Origin: Roseovarius sp. 217
GTDB taxonomy: Bacteria; Pseudomonadota; Alphaproteobacteria; Rhodobacterales; Rhodobacteraceae
Direction: 5' to 3'
DNA: 64,000 nt
Assembly: GCF_000152845.1 (NCBI RefSeq)
Contig: NZ_CH902584.1
Span: 3,451,562-3,515,561 of the forward strand
Part shown: positions 1-10,288 of the stretch, piece by piece
Numbering within the stretch: position 1 is the first letter of the stretch
How the letters are laid out: each line of letters opens with the position of its first letter
Translations under genes and position numbers: made by a program
Notes under the pieces: generated by a model
Seen by the model: the letters and a program-made list of their open reading frames with translations, nothing else
The model's database searches: none
Told to the model about the DNA's origin: nothing

Positions 1-121
1 GCGCGCCAATAAATCCACCGGCAAAAAGAGCGAACCCAAGAGTGACCAGATAGAGCAACAGATCGGCATTGACCTGAAGCAACACACTAGCGCTTTGATA
101 GCCATTTCTGAGCTGTTGCAT
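1..121 (-). CDS. Small membrane protein, C-terminus cut by window edge
   Basis: Reading leftward from an ATG at 121-119, about 40 residues can be translated before the window ends. They form a short polar N-terminus (MQQLRNGYQSASVLLQ) followed by a hydrophobic stretch rich in Leu, Val, Phe and Gly that looks like a membrane helix. A purine-rich AAAGGGG lies six bases upstream of the ATG, which supports the start. The family is not recognised and the length is unknown because the gene continues outside the window. Confidence 0.5.
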   Translation of the reverse strand, partial: MQQLRNGYQSASVLLQVNADLLLYLVTLGFALFAGGFIGA

Positions 122-255
122 TTCGCACCCCTTTGACAAAGTTGCCGCCACCAAAAAGAGTGCCATGCCGATCTGGCGAATTCGGGACAGGACTGTGGTG
201 AAACTTTGGCGAACGGGCTTTAGCGCCCATTGCCCACTCAATCGCCCTGCCTGCT

Positions 256-1404
256 CTAGATGCTGCGTTGGTCCATAAAGCGCTGGAGCCGCGACAGCCC
301 TTCTTCGATATCCGCCGTGGCGCGCGCATAGGAAAACCGCAGCGTTCCGGCACCGCGGACTGGGTCGAAATCCAATCCCGGTGTCACTGCGACCCCGGCC
401 TTGTCCAGAATTTCGGCAGCAAAGGCGCGGCTGTCGTCGGTCAGATGGCTGACATCGGCATAAACATAAAAGGCCCCGTCAGGCGGTGCGATACGGTCAA
501 ACCCAGCTTTGGGCAGCCCATCCAGCATCAGGGTGCGGTTGCGCCGGTAAACCGCCATATTGGCCTCAAGTTCCGACGTACAATCCATTGCTGCGAGGGC
601 AGCGATCTGACTTGCGTGGGGCGGACAGATAAAGAGATTCTGCGCCAGCCGTTCGACCACGCGTACGTCATCTTCGGGCACCACCATCCAGCCGATGCGC
701 CAGCCGGTCATGGAAAAATACTTCGAGAAGGAGTTGATCACATAGCATTCGTCGGTGATCTCAAGCGCGCTGACGGCGCGTTGCTCATAGTCGATCCCGT
801 GATAAATTTCGTCACTGATGAAGGATACCCCCTGCGCGTGACACGCCTCAATGAGCCCGCCAAGCGCTACCCGGTCCAGCATCGTACCGGACGGATTCGC
901 CGGGCTCGCCACCAGAAGCCCGCTCAAGTCGCGCCCCGCGAGATCCCCAGGGGCTGGCTGCAAGCGGTTTTCCGCCGCCGTTTCTATATCCACCGGCACG
1001 AGATCCAACGCCCGCAGAATCTGGCGATAGCTGGGATATCCCGGCGCACCGATTCCGACCCGGTCGCCAACATCGAAAAGGGCCGTAAAGGCGAGAATGA
1101 AGGCCCCGGAAGAGCCGGGAGTGATGACAACCCTGCTTGGGTTCAGGTCGATATTGTACCAGTCTTTATAGAGCCGCGCGATCCGTGCGCGCAGGGCTGG
1201 CAGGCCGAGCGCCACCGTGTATCCCAGAGACTCGCGCGCCATTGTTTCGACAAGGGCATCCCGTGCGCCTTGCGGAGCAGGAGTACCCGGTTGCCCCACC
1301 TCCATGTGGATGATGTGGCGTCCCATTGCCTCGGCGCGGCGCGCGGCCTCCATCACATCCATCACGATGAAGGCATCAACCTGCGACCGGGTTGAGTTTC
1401 GCAT
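256..1404 (-). CDS. Pyridoxal phosphate-dependent class I/II aminotransferase
   Basis: The 382-aa product has the fold-type I aminotransferase signature set: a GxxG segment near GSSGAFI for phosphate binding, the SPANPSGT motif, the DEIYHG aspartate that pairs with the pyridine nitrogen, the Schiff-base lysine in SFSKYFSMTGWRIGW, and the C-terminal RFSYA arginine that binds the substrate carboxylate. It is cytosolic and transfers an amino group to a 2-oxo acid; the substrate cannot be told from sequence (aspartate, aromatic or branched-chain are possible). The ATG at 1404 is chosen over one 42 bases upstream because AGGAG sits eight bases before it. It is divergent from the M48 protease gene, 63 bases away. 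Confidence 0.88.
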   Translation of the reverse strand: MRNSTRSQVDAFIVMDVMEAARRAEAMGRHIIHMEVGQPGTPAPQGARDALVETMARESLGYTVALGLPALRARIARLYKDWYNIDLNPSRVVITPGSSGAFILAFTALFDVGDRVGIGAPGYPSYRQILRALDLVPVDIETAAENRLQPAPGDLAGRDLSGLLVASPANPSGTMLDRVALGGLIEACHAQGVSFISDEIYHGIDYEQRAVSALEITDECYVINSFSKYFSMTGWRIGWMVVPEDDVRVVERLAQNLFICPPHASQIAALAAMDCTSELEANMAVYRRNRTLMLDGLPKAGFDRIAPPDGAFYVYADVSHLTDDSRAFAAEILDKAGVAVTPGLDFDPVRGAGTLRFSYARATADIEEGLSRLQRFMDQRSI

Positions 1405-1467
1405 GGGTTTTCTCCTAGACTGCGCGCACTTGCCGACCCGTCTCACTGGAAAAGGCCGCCAAGGTCA

Positions 1468-2796
1468 ATGCTGCTTCTCCGACTCGCCGCGCTCTCATTG
1501 CTGCTGACCCTGACGCTGGCTGTTCCAGCGCGGGCCGTGACGTTGCTGCGTGATCCCGATATTGAGCAGGCCTTGCGCAGTCTTGCGACGCCTGTATTGC
1601 AAGCCGCAGGATTGAGTCCCGCACGGGTGGATATTCTGGTGATTGACGATTCGAGCATGAATGCCTTTGTGATCGATTCGGACAGTATTTTCATACACTC
1701 CGGGCTAATCTTGAGGATGGAGACCCCGGCCATGCTGCAATCGGTGATTGCGCATGAGGCGGCCCATATTGCGAATGGTCACCTCATGCGTCGCCCGATC
1801 AATGCCCGCAACGCCCGAACCGCTGCGGCACTTGGAACAGCATTGGCCGTCGCCGCCGGAGCAGCCGCCGGAAGTGGCGAGTTTGCCGCAGGGGCCGCAG
1901 CCGGGCTTCAGGGGGCCGCGATGCGCAGCTTTTTTTCGCACACGCGGGCCGAGGAAAATGCGGCCGATGCCAGCGGTATGCGGTTTATGGCCGCCGCAGG
2001 TATCGATCTGCGCGGTGCCGTGCAGGTCATGGATCTATTTCGGGGACAAGAATCCCTGTCGCTAGGCCGTCAGGATGCCTATGCGCGCACCCATCCGCTC
2101 TCTCGGGACCGGTTCCGGCGGATCAGCCAATTGGCCGACGCACAGTCAAAAACCGTAACGCCCGACCCTGAAGCAACCTATTGGTTTGCGCGGGCCAAAA
2201 GCAAGCTCTCGGCGTTTCAACGATCTCCGAAATGGACGCTGACGCGAGCCGGAGAATATGGCTATGAAGACGTCAAATTGATGCGTCAGGCAATTGCCTA
2301 TCATCGGCAGGCTGATCTGCGCCGGGCTTTGGCCGCGATAGACGGGGCCATCGCACGGCGTCCGAACGATCCTTATTTGCACGAGTTACGCGGGCAGATT
2401 CTCATGGAAAGCAGACAGATCAAGCCCGCCGTCGCTGCCTATGCGCGCGCCGCCAATCTGGCCCCACGGAATGCGCTGATCCTTGGATCTTATGGGCGGG
2501 CTCTCTTGGCTGATGGTCAGGTGCAAAAGGCGGCAGAGTTTCTGGAAACCGCGAGGGGGCGCGATGGTCGTGACTCCCGCATCCTGCGCGATCTGGCACA
2601 GGCCAATGCAAAGTTAGGCAATAACGGGATGGCCTCGGTCCTGACCGCAGAGCGATATGCGATGGCAGGCCAGTTGAAAGATGCTAAGATACATGCGACG
2701 CGCGCTTCCTCCCTGTTACCCCGCGGTTCTGCCGCGTGGCAAAGGGCACAGGATGTACTTTTTGCGGCAGAAGCCGAAGAAAAACGGAGAAAATGA
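1468..2796 (+). CDS. Secreted M48-family zinc metalloprotease with TPR repeats
   Basis: The 442-aa protein starts with a signal peptide (hydrophobic residues 2-20, cleavage near ARAV). It contains the zinc-protease motif HEAAH within SVIAHEAAHIANGH and a downstream ENAAD that supplies the third ligand, as in the M48 peptidases related to BepA/Oma1. The second half (roughly residues 240-440) has Ala/Leu-rich tetratricopeptide-like repeats, as in E. coli BepA, which acts in outer-membrane protein quality control in the periplasm. An AAGG lies four bases before the ATG. Its stop overlaps the start of the DsbA-like gene (ATGA), so the two are translationally coupled. A periplasmic folding or proteolysis role for this operon is inferred. 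Confidence 0.88.
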   Translation: MLLLRLAALSLLLTLTLAVPARAVTLLRDPDIEQALRSLATPVLQAAGLSPARVDILVIDDSSMNAFVIDSDSIFIHSGLILRMETPAMLQSVIAHEAAHIANGHLMRRPINARNARTAAALGTALAVAAGAAAGSGEFAAGAAAGLQGAAMRSFFSHTRAEENAADASGMRFMAAAGIDLRGAVQVMDLFRGQESLSLGRQDAYARTHPLSRDRFRRISQLADAQSKTVTPDPEATYWFARAKSKLSAFQRSPKWTLTRAGEYGYEDVKLMRQAIAYHRQADLRRALAAIDGAIARRPNDPYLHELRGQILMESRQIKPAVAAYARAANLAPRNALILGSYGRALLADGQVQKAAEFLETARGRDGRDSRILRDLAQANAKLGNNGMASVLTAERYAMAGQLKDAKIHATRASSLLPRGSAAWQRAQDVLFAAEAEEKRRK

Positions 2797-3557
2797 CCCT
2801 GATGCTACGTTCTGTTCTGTCCTCTGCCAGTTTTGGCCTTTGCTTGATTCTGACACAGCCGGCCTCCGCGCTTGATCTTGAAAGTTTGAACGAGGCCGAA
2901 CGCACGCTCTTGCGCGAGGAAATTCGAGCTTACTTGCTCGAGAACCCCGAAGTGATCATGGAAGCAGTTGCCGTGCTGGAAAAGCGCGAAGCCCAAGGCC
3001 AGGCACAGGCCGATAGCGATCTGGTCAGAAGCAATGCCGATGCCCTCTTCAACGATCCGAACTCTTGGGTTGGGGGCAATCCGGAAGGCAACCTGACATT
3101 GGTTGAATTCATGGACTATCGCTGCAGCTATTGCCGCCGCGCCTTTGATGACGTGAAGGGTCTCTTGGCCGCCGATGGCAATATGCGTTTCATTATCAAG
3201 GAATTCCCCATTCTGGGTGAGGATTCTGTGCTCGCCTCTCGCTTTGCCATCGCGACACGCCAAGTTGCAGGGGATGAGGCCTATAAATCGGTGCATGACG
3301 CGCTGATGAGCTATAGCGGCAGCATGAATGAGACCGGATTATCCCGTCTGGCGGATACGCTCGGCCTGGATGCCACTAAAATCATCGCGGAGATGAACAG
3401 CGAGGCGGTCTCTGAGGTGATCGCCGCCAATCATGCGCTTGGTCAGAGAATGCAGATCACCGGCACACCGTCCTTTGTGATGGGCGATCAAATGCTGCGC
3501 GGATACTTGCCTCAAGATGCCATGCAAGAGATCGCCAACGAGATCCGCGCACAATAG
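2793..3557 (+). CDS. DsbA-family periplasmic thiol oxidoreductase
   Basis: This is a 254-aa exported protein: signal peptide residues 1-22 ending in PASA, a helical N-terminal extension, then a thioredoxin fold with the active site CSYC (in YRCSYCRR) and the cis-proline loop TGTPSFV. The layout matches the DsbA/DsbG-like family with a Thioredoxin_4 domain, typically ScsC- or BdbD-like proteins of alphaproteobacteria. The start at 2793 overlaps the protease stop by four bases (ATGA), which places the signal peptide correctly; a longer reading would add a charged leader inside the upstream gene. It probably oxidises or isomerises disulfides in the periplasm. A second CxxC protein follows two bases downstream. 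Confidence 0.87.
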   Translation: MTLMLRSVLSSASFGLCLILTQPASALDLESLNEAERTLLREEIRAYLLENPEVIMEAVAVLEKREAQGQAQADSDLVRSNADALFNDPNSWVGGNPEGNLTLVEFMDYRCSYCRRAFDDVKGLLAADGNMRFIIKEFPILGEDSVLASRFAIATRQVAGDEAYKSVHDALMSYSGSMNETGLSRLADTLGLDATKIIAEMNSEAVSEVIAANHALGQRMQITGTPSFVMGDQMLRGYLPQDAMQEIANEIRAQ

Positions 3558-3559
3558 CC

Positions 3560-4072
3560 ATGCGCCCTACCCTCTTCGTTGCTGCCCTGTTACACGGGAC
3601 AGCCTTACCTGTCGTTGCGCAAGAGATACCGCAGCAATCGCGAACGGCACTCGGAGAGGCAATACGCGCGGTGTTGGTCGAGACACCAGCACTGATCTAT
3701 CCATTGCGTGAGCGGCCACAGATTGTCGCAACCGATCTTTATAGTGAGGATGCCGCGCGTGATTTGGGACTGTTGGACCGGGCCTCCAGACAGCTTTTTT
3801 CACCCGGTCTGCCCGGCTTTGGGGCAGAGGGCGAGCCCGCCGCAATAGCGTTCTTCACGCAAGATGATTGCCCCGACTGTGCCGCCGCCGAAGACGAATT
3901 ACGCCATCTCGCGGAACGGCTTTCGCTGCGGGTCAGCGTATTTGACATGGTGCGGGATGCGGCACTGGCCGCTGAGCTGGGCCTCGACATGGCCCCCTCG
4001 TATGTGTTGCCAGACATGTTGTTGCGTGGAGCCATGCCCGCAATCGTTCTTGAAAAGTATCTGCGCCCTTGA
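3560..4072 (+). CDS. Periplasmic thioredoxin-like protein with CPDC motif
   Basis: A 170-aa protein with a signal peptide (ending near VVAQ), an amphipathic N-terminal half similar in layout to the neighbouring DsbA-like protein, and a compact C-terminal thioredoxin-like region with the dithiol motif CPDC in QDDCPDCAAAE and a possible cis-proline in MAPSYVLP. It is short for the DsbA family and lacks the helical insertion, so it looks like a reduced relative. It begins two bases after the stop of the upstream dsbA-like gene and is probably its redox partner or paralogue; this partnership is inferred only from adjacency. Confidence 0.75.
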   Translation: MRPTLFVAALLHGTALPVVAQEIPQQSRTALGEAIRAVLVETPALIYPLRERPQIVATDLYSEDAARDLGLLDRASRQLFSPGLPGFGAEGEPAAIAFFTQDDCPDCAAAEDELRHLAERLSLRVSVFDMVRDAALAAELGLDMAPSYVLPDMLLRGAMPAIVLEKYLRP

Positions 4073-4078
4073 ACGACA

Positions 4079-4106
4079 CAGGCGCGCCACTGCGGCGCGC
4101 CTGTTT
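4079..4106. terminator. Hairpin between convergent genes
   Basis: A perfect 10-bp inverted repeat CAGGCGCGCC / GGCGCGCCTG with a 5-base loop lies between the end of the thioredoxin-like gene and the end of nuoN. Only a short T run follows on the plus strand (TTT), so termination strength is uncertain, but its position between convergent genes fits a shared terminator. Confidence 0.6.
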
Positions 4107-4127
4107 GGCTTGGCATTGGAATGAGGC

Positions 4128-5561
4128 TCAGTTGACCAGTGTCGCCGCGGCCGCCTGTGCCATGGCCTCGACTCCGAACATGTTGACGATGCCAAGCAGC
4201 ATCACCGCTGCCGAACCCATCAGAAACGCCCATTGCACGGGCGAACGACCGGTCTCGACCCCGGTCCCCTCTTCTCCGAAATACATGTAGAAGACGATGC
4301 GCAGATAGTAAAACGCGCCGATGACAGACGCGACAACCCCGGCAATCGCGAGCCATCCAAGCCCACCTTCATAGGCAGCACGGAGCACATACAGCTTGCC
4401 GAAAAAGCCCAAGAGTGGCGGCACGCCCGCGAGGCTGAACAAGAGAATCAACATCGCCAAGGCGCGGCCCGGTTCGGCGCGGGAATACAGGGCGAGGCTG
4501 CGAATGTCCGTCACCGGTTGCCCATCTCGTTCCATCGACAGGATAAAGGCAAAGGTTCCCACGTTCATGGTGACATAGATTGCCATATAGATCAGCATCG
4601 CCTGCACACCAAACACCGTGCCGGCCGCCAGTCCCATCAGCGCATACCCCATGTGGGCAATAGAAGAATACGCCATCAGACGCTTGATATCGGTCTGGCC
4701 GATGGCTGCAAATGCGCCAAGGAACATCGAGAGCAGCGCCAGAAGCGCCAACACCTGCTGCCAATCCGCAACCACCCCACCAAAGGCGTCATGCACGACG
4801 CGGGCAAAAAGCCCCATTGCCGCCATTTTGGGGGCCGTCGCAAAGAACGCAGTGATCGGAGTTGGCGCGCCTTCATAGACATCGGGCGTCCACATGTGAA
4901 AGGGCACCGCCGAAATCTTGAACGCGAGACCGGAGATGACAAAGACCAGACCGATCAAAAGACCGATCGGAGCCTGCCCCTCGGCTGCTGCGATGATGCC
5001 GGAGAAAAGCGTTGTGCCCGCAAAGCCGTAGATCAGCGACGCCCCATAGAGCAACAGGCCAGACGACAGCGCGCCCAATACGAAATACTTGAGCCCCGCC
5101 TCAGTCGATTTTGCGCTGTCCCGGCGCAAAGAGGCCACGACATAAAGCGACAGCGATTGCAGTTCGAGCCCCATATAGAGCGCCATCAGATCGCCCGCGC
5201 TGACCATGACCATCATGCCCACGACGGCCAGGGCCACAAGGAGCGGATATTCAAACCGCAGAATACCGCGGCGCGACATGTAATCCTGTCCCAGCACCAG
5301 CACAGCCGCCGCTGAGAGGAGAATCATGACCTTGGCAAAACGCGCAAATCCATCATCGTTGAACATGCCACCAAAGGCGGTGCGCGTGCCGGTCCCCGAT
5401 GCCCCGATCCAGATCGCCAGCAGCGCAAACAACCCCGCCGTGACCCAGACCAGCATGCCCGCCATTCGGTCCTGCCCGGTATAGGCCACACCCAAGAGCG
5501 CCAACAGCGCATAGGCCGAGAGCACGATCTCGGGCAGGATTATGGATAGATCAGCCTGCAT
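4128..5561 (-). CDS. nuoN: NADH-quinone oxidoreductase subunit N
   Basis: The 477-aa polytopic membrane protein is the antiporter-like subunit NuoN of complex I, homologous to Mrp antiporter subunits. The characteristic lysine/glutamate region is visible: [12 protein letters not shown] near residue 135, the [16 protein letters not shown] stretch, [17 protein letters not shown] with the conserved Pro and Trp, and the broken-helix lysine in [21 protein letters not shown]. It pumps protons in the inner membrane arm. It is the last gene of the nuo operon, 17 bases after nuoM, with GGAGG upstream of the ATG. Length matches the family. Confidence 0.97.
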   Translation of the reverse strand: MQADLSIILPEIVLSAYALLALLGVAYTGQDRMAGMLVWVTAGLFALLAIWIGASGTGTRTAFGGMFNDDGFARFAKVMILLSAAAVLVLGQDYMSRRGILRFEYPLLVALAVVGMMVMVSAGDLMALYMGLELQSLSLYVVASLRRDSAKSTEAGLKYFVLGALSSGLLLYGASLIYGFAGTTLFSGIIAAAEGQAPIGLLIGLVFVISGLAFKISAVPFHMWTPDVYEGAPTPITAFFATAPKMAAMGLFARVVHDAFGGVVADWQQVLALLALLSMFLGAFAAIGQTDIKRLMAYSSIAHMGYALMGLAAGTVFGVQAMLIYMAIYVTMNVGTFAFILSMERDGQPVTDIRSLALYSRAEPGRALAMLILLFSLAGVPPLLGFFGKLYVLRAAYEGGLGWLAIAGVVASVIGAFYYLRIVFYMYFGEEGTGVETGRSPVQWAFLMGSAAVMLLGIVNMFGVEAMAQAAAATLVN

Positions 5562-5578
5562 GTCTCAGGGCCTCCGGT

Positions 5579-7126
5579 TCAATGCGAGGTTTCGGCAAGT
5601 TGTGTCGCAGCTTGCGCCACGGCCTGTGCCGTCTCAACGTTGGAAATCAGCGCCTCGACCGAGGGGCCGGTGATGTCGGTCACAAGCCGGGGGTAAACCC
5701 CAAGCAAGAGCGTCATCACCACCAGCGGCGCGAAAATCGCCCGCTCGCGTTTGTTCATATCTGTGATGGTGCGGAGACTTTCCTTGATCAGATCACCAAA
5801 GACCACCCGACGATAGAGCCAGAGCGCGTAGGCTGCCGACAGGATCACACCTGATGTCGCAACCGCTGCAACCCATGTATTGACCTGAAACACACCGACC
5901 AGCGTCAGGAATTCCCCGACAAAGCCAGAGGTGCCTGGCAGGCCGACATTGGCCATGGTGAAGAACATGAAGATCAGCGCATAGGCGGGCATCCGGTTTA
6001 CGAGACCGCCATAGGCATCAATCTCGCGGGTATGCATCCGATCGTAAATCACGCCGACACAGAGAAAGAGCGCGCCCGAGATGAATCCGTGGCTGATCAT
6101 CTGGAAAATCGCACCATCCACGCCCTGTTGATTGGCCGCAAATATGCCCATTGTGACGTAACCCATATGGGCGACCGAGGAATAGGCGATCAGTTTCTTC
6201 ATGTCTTCTTGGGCAAGTGCAACCAGTGAGGTGTAGACAATGGCAATGGCCGACATCCAGAGCACCAGAGGCGTCAGCACCTCAGTGCCCACCGGAAACA
6301 TTGGCAGGCTGAAGCGCAAGAAGCCATAGCCGCCCATCTTCAACAGGATCGCTGCCAGCACAACAGAGCCAGCCGTGGGTGCCTGAACGTGGGCGTCCGG
6401 CAGCCATGTGTGGACCGGCCACATCGGCATCTTGACCGCAAAGCTGGCAAAGAACGCGAGGAACATCAGCGTCTGCATGCCGCCGATCACATGGACTCCT
6501 AGGATCGAGAACGTCTCGCTCTCGAACTCATGCTTGAGCAGGTCCGCAATATCGGTGGTCCCTGCATCCGAGAACATTGCGACCATCGCCACAAGCATCA
6601 GCACGGAGCCAAGAAAGGTGTAGAGGAAGAATTTGAACGACGCGTAGATACGTTCCCTGCCGCCCCATATCCCGATGATCAAGAACATCGGAATAAGCCC
6701 TGCCTCGAAGAAGAGGTAAAAGAGCACGAGATCAAGCGCCATGAATACGCCCAACATGAGCGTCTCCAATAACAGGAAGGCGATCATATATTCCTTGACG
6801 CGGGTTGTCACAGTCCAAGACGCCGCGATGGTCAGCGGCATGATGAAGGTCGTCAGCATGACGAAAAGCACACTGATCCCATCAACGCCCATCTTGTACT
6901 GCAAGCCCAAGAGCCATTCCCGCTCTTCGACCATCTGGAACCCCGTGTTGGAGGGGTCAAACTGAAAGAGGATAAACAGCGACACGACAAAGGTCAGTGT
7001 GGTGGCGATGAGCGCCACCCATTTGGCATTACGCTGTGCCGCTGCGTCCTGGCCACGGAGAAAAACCGCAAGGATTGCCGCCGCGACCGCCGGAATGAAG
7101 GTCACAATGGAAAGCAGGTTGTCCAT
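5579..7126 (-). CDS. nuoM: NADH-quinone oxidoreductase subunit M
   Basis: Starting at the ATG at 7126 ([12 protein letters not shown]), the product is 515 aa, the usual NuoM length; the frame stays open further upstream, but that part lies inside nuoL and does not resemble NuoM. Hallmarks include [18 protein letters not shown], the [20 protein letters not shown] segment and [18 protein letters not shown]. It is the second antiporter-like proton-pumping subunit of the membrane arm. The start overlaps the nuoL stop as TGATG, so translation is coupled. Confidence 0.97.
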   Translation of the reverse strand: MDNLLSIVTFIPAVAAAILAVFLRGQDAAAQRNAKWVALIATTLTFVVSLFILFQFDPSNTGFQMVEEREWLLGLQYKMGVDGISVLFVMLTTFIMPLTIAASWTVTTRVKEYMIAFLLLETLMLGVFMALDLVLFYLFFEAGLIPMFLIIGIWGGRERIYASFKFFLYTFLGSVLMLVAMVAMFSDAGTTDIADLLKHEFESETFSILGVHVIGGMQTLMFLAFFASFAVKMPMWPVHTWLPDAHVQAPTAGSVVLAAILLKMGGYGFLRFSLPMFPVGTEVLTPLVLWMSAIAIVYTSLVALAQEDMKKLIAYSSVAHMGYVTMGIFAANQQGVDGAIFQMISHGFISGALFLCVGVIYDRMHTREIDAYGGLVNRMPAYALIFMFFTMANVGLPGTSGFVGEFLTLVGVFQVNTWVAAVATSGVILSAAYALWLYRRVVFGDLIKESLRTITDMNKRERAIFAPLVVMTLLLGVYPRLVTDITGPSVEALISNVETAQAVAQAATQLAETSH

Positions 7127-9231
7127 CAGTTGGCCCCCCCGAAGATCGTCATCCATGTCACCAGAACCGCAATCCCGATCACCATGGCAAAGGCATAGGT
7201 AAAGATGTAGCCGGACTGTGCCCGACCAGCGAGGCGGGTGACCCAAGGAATGAGCCCCATGGCCACACCATTGATCGACCCGTCGATCACGTCCCCATCG
7301 CCGCGCTTCCACAGGAGATTTCCGAGCGCCTTGGCAGGCCGGACAAAAAGAAAGTCGAAGATCTCGTCGAAATACCACTTGTTGAGCAGAAAGAGATACA
7401 GCGGGCGCTGTGTATCGGCCACTTTACGCGGCATTGAGGGATCAAGAATGTAGAACCAGACTGCCATTACAAACCCGATCAGCATGGCAAAGAACGGGCT
7501 GACCTTGACCCAGGTGGGGGCATGGTGCGCCTCATCCATGACGTGATTGTCGGGATGCATGAAGATGGCACCTTGTGGGGCCTCACCATGGGCTGCGACA
7601 GGGGCGTTGCCTTCGGTCGTGACGGCTTCGGCGTGCTCGGTTGCGGCTGCGGCCTCGCCGGTTGCATCAGCGCCATGTGCCTCAGACGCTTCCGCGTGAT
7701 GCGCGGCAATGCCAAAGAATTTGTTGACGGCGTCATGGCTGCCAAAGAAACTGTTGTACCAGATCATCCCCGCAAAGACCGCGCCAAGCGCCAGTACCCC
7801 GAGCGGGACCACCATGACCATCGGGCTTTCATGCGCGTGCTCATGTGTGTGCTTGTCGCCGCGCGCCTCGCCAAAGAAGGTGAGAAAGATCAGACGCCAG
7901 CTATAAAACGAGGTGAAGAGCGCCGCAATCACCAGCATCCAGAAGGCATAGCCACCTTGGGTGCCAGCCCACGCGCTCTCGATCACCGCGTCTTTGCTGA
8001 GAAATCCCGCAAAGCCGATATGGGTCAGCGGGATGCCCACGCCGGTGATCGCCAGCGTGCCGATCATCATCGCCCAAAAGGTATAGGGCAGTTTCTTGCG
8101 CAACCCGCCATAGTTGCGCATGTCCTGTTCGTGATGCATGCCGTGGATCACGGAACCCGCCCCAAGAAACAACATCGCCTTGAAGAACGCATGTGTGAAG
8201 AGGTGGAACATCGCGACCGAATAGACGCCCACACCAGCGGCCACAAACATGTACCCAAGCTGCGAACAGGTCGAATAGGCAATCACGCGCTTGATGTCAT
8301 TCTGGACCAGCCCCACTGTGGCCGCAAAGAACGCGGTCGAAGCTCCGAGGAAGACAATAAAGGTCTTTGCCTCAGGTGCATATTCCATCAACGGCGACAT
8401 GCGGCAGACAAGGAACACGCCTGCGGTCACCATGGTGGCCGCATGAATAAGCGCGGACACAGGTGTCGGACCTTCCATCGCATCGGGCAGCCAGGTGTGC
8501 AAGAAAAGCTGCGCCGATTTACCCATGGCGCCAATGAAAAGAAGCACTGCAATCAGGTTGGCCGCGTTCCATTCGGACCAGAGGAACGTCACTTGCGTTT
8601 CCGCCAGCATTGGTGCTGCGGCAAAGATGTCATCGAGCTTGATGCTGTCGACAAGGAAGTAGAGCGCCATTATGCCAAGCGCAAAGCCGAAATCCCCGAC
8701 CCGGTTCACCACAAAGGCCTTGATCGCGGCGGCATTGGCCGACGGCTTGCGATAGTAGAACCCGATCAGCAGGTAAGAGGCAACGCCAACGCCCTCCCAA
8801 CCAAAGAACATCTGCAAGAGATTGTCCGAGGTCACCAGCATCAGCATCGCAAATGTGAAGAACGACAGATAGGCGAAAAAGCGAGGGCGATAGCTCTCGT
8901 TCTCGCGGAAATTCTCGTCATGCGCCATGTAGCCCATGGAATAGAGATGCACGAGCGCCGACACGGTCGTGATCACGATCAGCATGATCGCGGTCAGGCG
9001 ATCCATCCGTATCGCCCAGGCCGTATCTAGCGTGCCAGACTGCACCCAATCGAGCAGATGTACCTTTTCCATGACGCCGTCATGCCCGAGGAACACAACC
9101 CAGCTTAGCAGACAGGAGAGAAACAAAAGGCCGGTGGTCAGCCACTGTGCGCCCTTGTCACCGATGATCCGCCAGCCAAAACCTGCGAGAAGCGCCCCGA
9201 CGAGAGGCGCGAATAGGAGAATGGTTTCCAT
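7126..9231 (-). CDS. nuoL: NADH-quinone oxidoreductase subunit L
   Basis: A 701-aa polytopic protein, the distal antiporter-like subunit with the long lateral helix at its C-terminus. It shows the NuoL signatures [40 protein letters not shown] and [18 protein letters not shown]. The length is greater than the roughly 610-660 aa of many homologues because of a His/Ala/Glu-rich insertion between about residues 455 and 570 (two clusters, near [10 protein letters not shown] and [10 protein letters not shown]), in the loop before the final helices. It overlaps nuoM by TGATG and lies four bases after nuoK. Confidence 0.97.
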   Translation of the reverse strand: METILLFAPLVGALLAGFGWRIIGDKGAQWLTTGLLFLSCLLSWVVFLGHDGVMEKVHLLDWVQSGTLDTAWAIRMDRLTAIMLIVITTVSALVHLYSMGYMAHDENFRENESYRPRFFAYLSFFTFAMLMLVTSDNLLQMFFGWEGVGVASYLLIGFYYRKPSANAAAIKAFVVNRVGDFGFALGIMALYFLVDSIKLDDIFAAAPMLAETQVTFLWSEWNAANLIAVLLFIGAMGKSAQLFLHTWLPDAMEGPTPVSALIHAATMVTAGVFLVCRMSPLMEYAPEAKTFIVFLGASTAFFAATVGLVQNDIKRVIAYSTCSQLGYMFVAAGVGVYSVAMFHLFTHAFFKAMLFLGAGSVIHGMHHEQDMRNYGGLRKKLPYTFWAMMIGTLAITGVGIPLTHIGFAGFLSKDAVIESAWAGTQGGYAFWMLVIAALFTSFYSWRLIFLTFFGEARGDKHTHEHAHESPMVMVVPLGVLALGAVFAGMIWYNSFFGSHDAVNKFFGIAAHHAEASEAHGADATGEAAAATEHAEAVTTEGNAPVAAHGEAPQGAIFMHPDNHVMDEAHHAPTWVKVSPFFAMLIGFVMAVWFYILDPSMPRKVADTQRPLYLFLLNKWYFDEIFDFLFVRPAKALGNLLWKRGDGDVIDGSINGVAMGLIPWVTRLAGRAQSGYIFTYAFAMVIGIAVLVTWMTIFGGAN

Positions 9232-9235
9232 GGCG

Positions 9236-9541
9236 TCAGCCTTTCATCACATTGACGTCTTCGACAGCAATGGTGCCGCGATTACGGAAGAAACAAACAA
9301 GAATCGCGAGGCCGATCGCAGCCTCTGCCGCTGCAACTGTCAGCACGAAAAGGGTGAAAACCTGCCCGACCAGATCGCCCAGAAACGACGAGAAGGCAAC
9401 AAGGTTGATATTCACTGAAAGCAACATAAGTTCGATGGACATCAAGAGGATGATCACATTCTTACGGTTCAGGAAGAGGCCAAATATACCGATGACGAAC
9501 AGCGCCGCTGCCACCGTCAGGTAATGTTCAAGTCCGATCAT
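9236..9541 (-). CDS. nuoK: NADH-quinone oxidoreductase subunit K
   Basis: A 101-aa protein with three membrane helices, the exact length of NuoK. The conserved glutamate in helix 2 is seen in [13 protein letters not shown], and a second conserved Glu in [13 protein letters not shown]. It carries part of the proton channel next to NuoJ and NuoA. GAGGG lies upstream of the ATG, inside the end of the small ORF that precedes it, four bases from its stop. Confidence 0.97.
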   Translation of the reverse strand: MIGLEHYLTVAAALFVIGIFGLFLNRKNVIILLMSIELMLLSVNINLVAFSSFLGDLVGQVFTLFVLTVAAAEAAIGLAILVCFFRNRGTIAVEDVNVMKG

Positions 9542-9545
9542 CGTT

Positions 9546-9680
9546 TCACCCTCTGACCCTCAATTTTCTTCTTTTCATGACGCGCAGGGTGGCAAAACCC
9601 AAAAGCGCCTTTAGTCCCCAAAGTGCGGCCAAACCCGCCACACCGAGGGTTGATACCACCTGATGCGCGATGTCAGCCAT
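9546..9680 (-). CDS. 44-aa ORF between nuoJ and nuoK, predicted single-helix peptide
   Basis: An ATG at 9680 overlaps the nuoJ stop as TAATG and opens 44 codons ending with TGA at 9546, four bases before nuoK. The product begins [16 protein letters not shown], has a hydrophobic centre (about residues 8-34, with one Trp and one Lys) and a strongly basic tail (residues 33-43, six Arg or Lys). This is the pattern of a small membrane peptide with a cytoplasmic positive end. The exact packing between nuoJ and nuoK, with no other explanation for the 135-base gap, supports translation. The family is not recognised; expression is unproven. Confidence 0.6.
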   Translation of the reverse strand: MADIAHQVVSTLGVAGLAALWGLKALLGFATLRVMKRRKLRVRG

Positions 9681-10288
9681 TAAAGCCCCTGCCCCGGCTT
9701 CACGTCGCGCAATTCCATCGCTTTGGCCGGGTCGCGGTACATCTGCGCCAGCACATCCTGCCGTTTGACATCGGTCCGGTGCCGCAGCGTAAGAACGATC
9801 GCCCCGATCATTGCCACCAATAGGATCAGGCCCGCCAATTGGAACAGAATGAAATAGGTGTCATAGAGCAGAAGCCCCAAGGCGGCAGTATTCTCGACCC
9901 CGTCGGGGGTGACAGAGCGGCGCGCGGCCTCCGCGCCATCCGCCATCTGCCAATTGCCAAAGACCAGGCCGAATTGCATGAGCAGGATGACCCCGATCAG
10001 CAGGGCAAGCGGCATATACTTCGCCATTTCTGCTTTCAGTTCGGCAAAATCCACATCCAGCATCATCACGACAAAGAGGAAAAGCACCGCAACCGCGCCG
10101 ACATAGACAATGATCAAGAGCATCGCGACAAACTCGGCACCAAGAAGCACGAAGAGACCAGCCGCACTTATGAAGGACAGGATCAGCCAGAGCACGGAAT
10201 GCACCGGGTTGCGGCTGATGACAGTGAACAGTCCCCCGATCAGCAGCGAGACCGCAAAGAGATAAAAGGCCATGGCCGCAATCGTCAT
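9680..10288 (-). CDS. nuoJ: NADH-quinone oxidoreductase subunit J
   Basis: A 202-aa membrane protein with five predicted helices and the NuoJ signature [20 protein letters not shown], which contains the conserved Glu and Tyr near the pi-bulge of helix 3. It forms the E-channel with NuoK, A and H. The start overlaps the end of the carboxymuconolactone decarboxylase-like gene by ATGA; its own stop overlaps the 44-aa ORF. The soluble C-terminal tail (about 40 residues) is common in this family. Confidence 0.96.
   Translation of the reverse strand: MTIAAMAFYLFAVSLLIGGLFTVISRNPVHSVLWLILSFISAAGLFVLLGAEFVAMLLIIVYVGAVAVLFLFVVMMLDVDFAELKAEMAKYMPLALLIGVILLMQFGLVFGNWQMADGAEAARRSVTPDGVENTAALGLLLYDTYFILFQLAGLILLVAMIGAIVLTLRHRTDVKRQDVLAQMYRDPAKAMELRDVKPGQGL

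Noticed and set aside
7127-7378. Longer N-terminus for NuoM
   Set aside because: The frame is open but lies within nuoL; the ATG at 7126 with TGATG overlap gives the family-standard start.
7522-9030. A 502-codon frame opposite nuoL
   Set aside because: It mirrors nuoL and has a His/Arg-rich, unstructured translation with no signal or motif.
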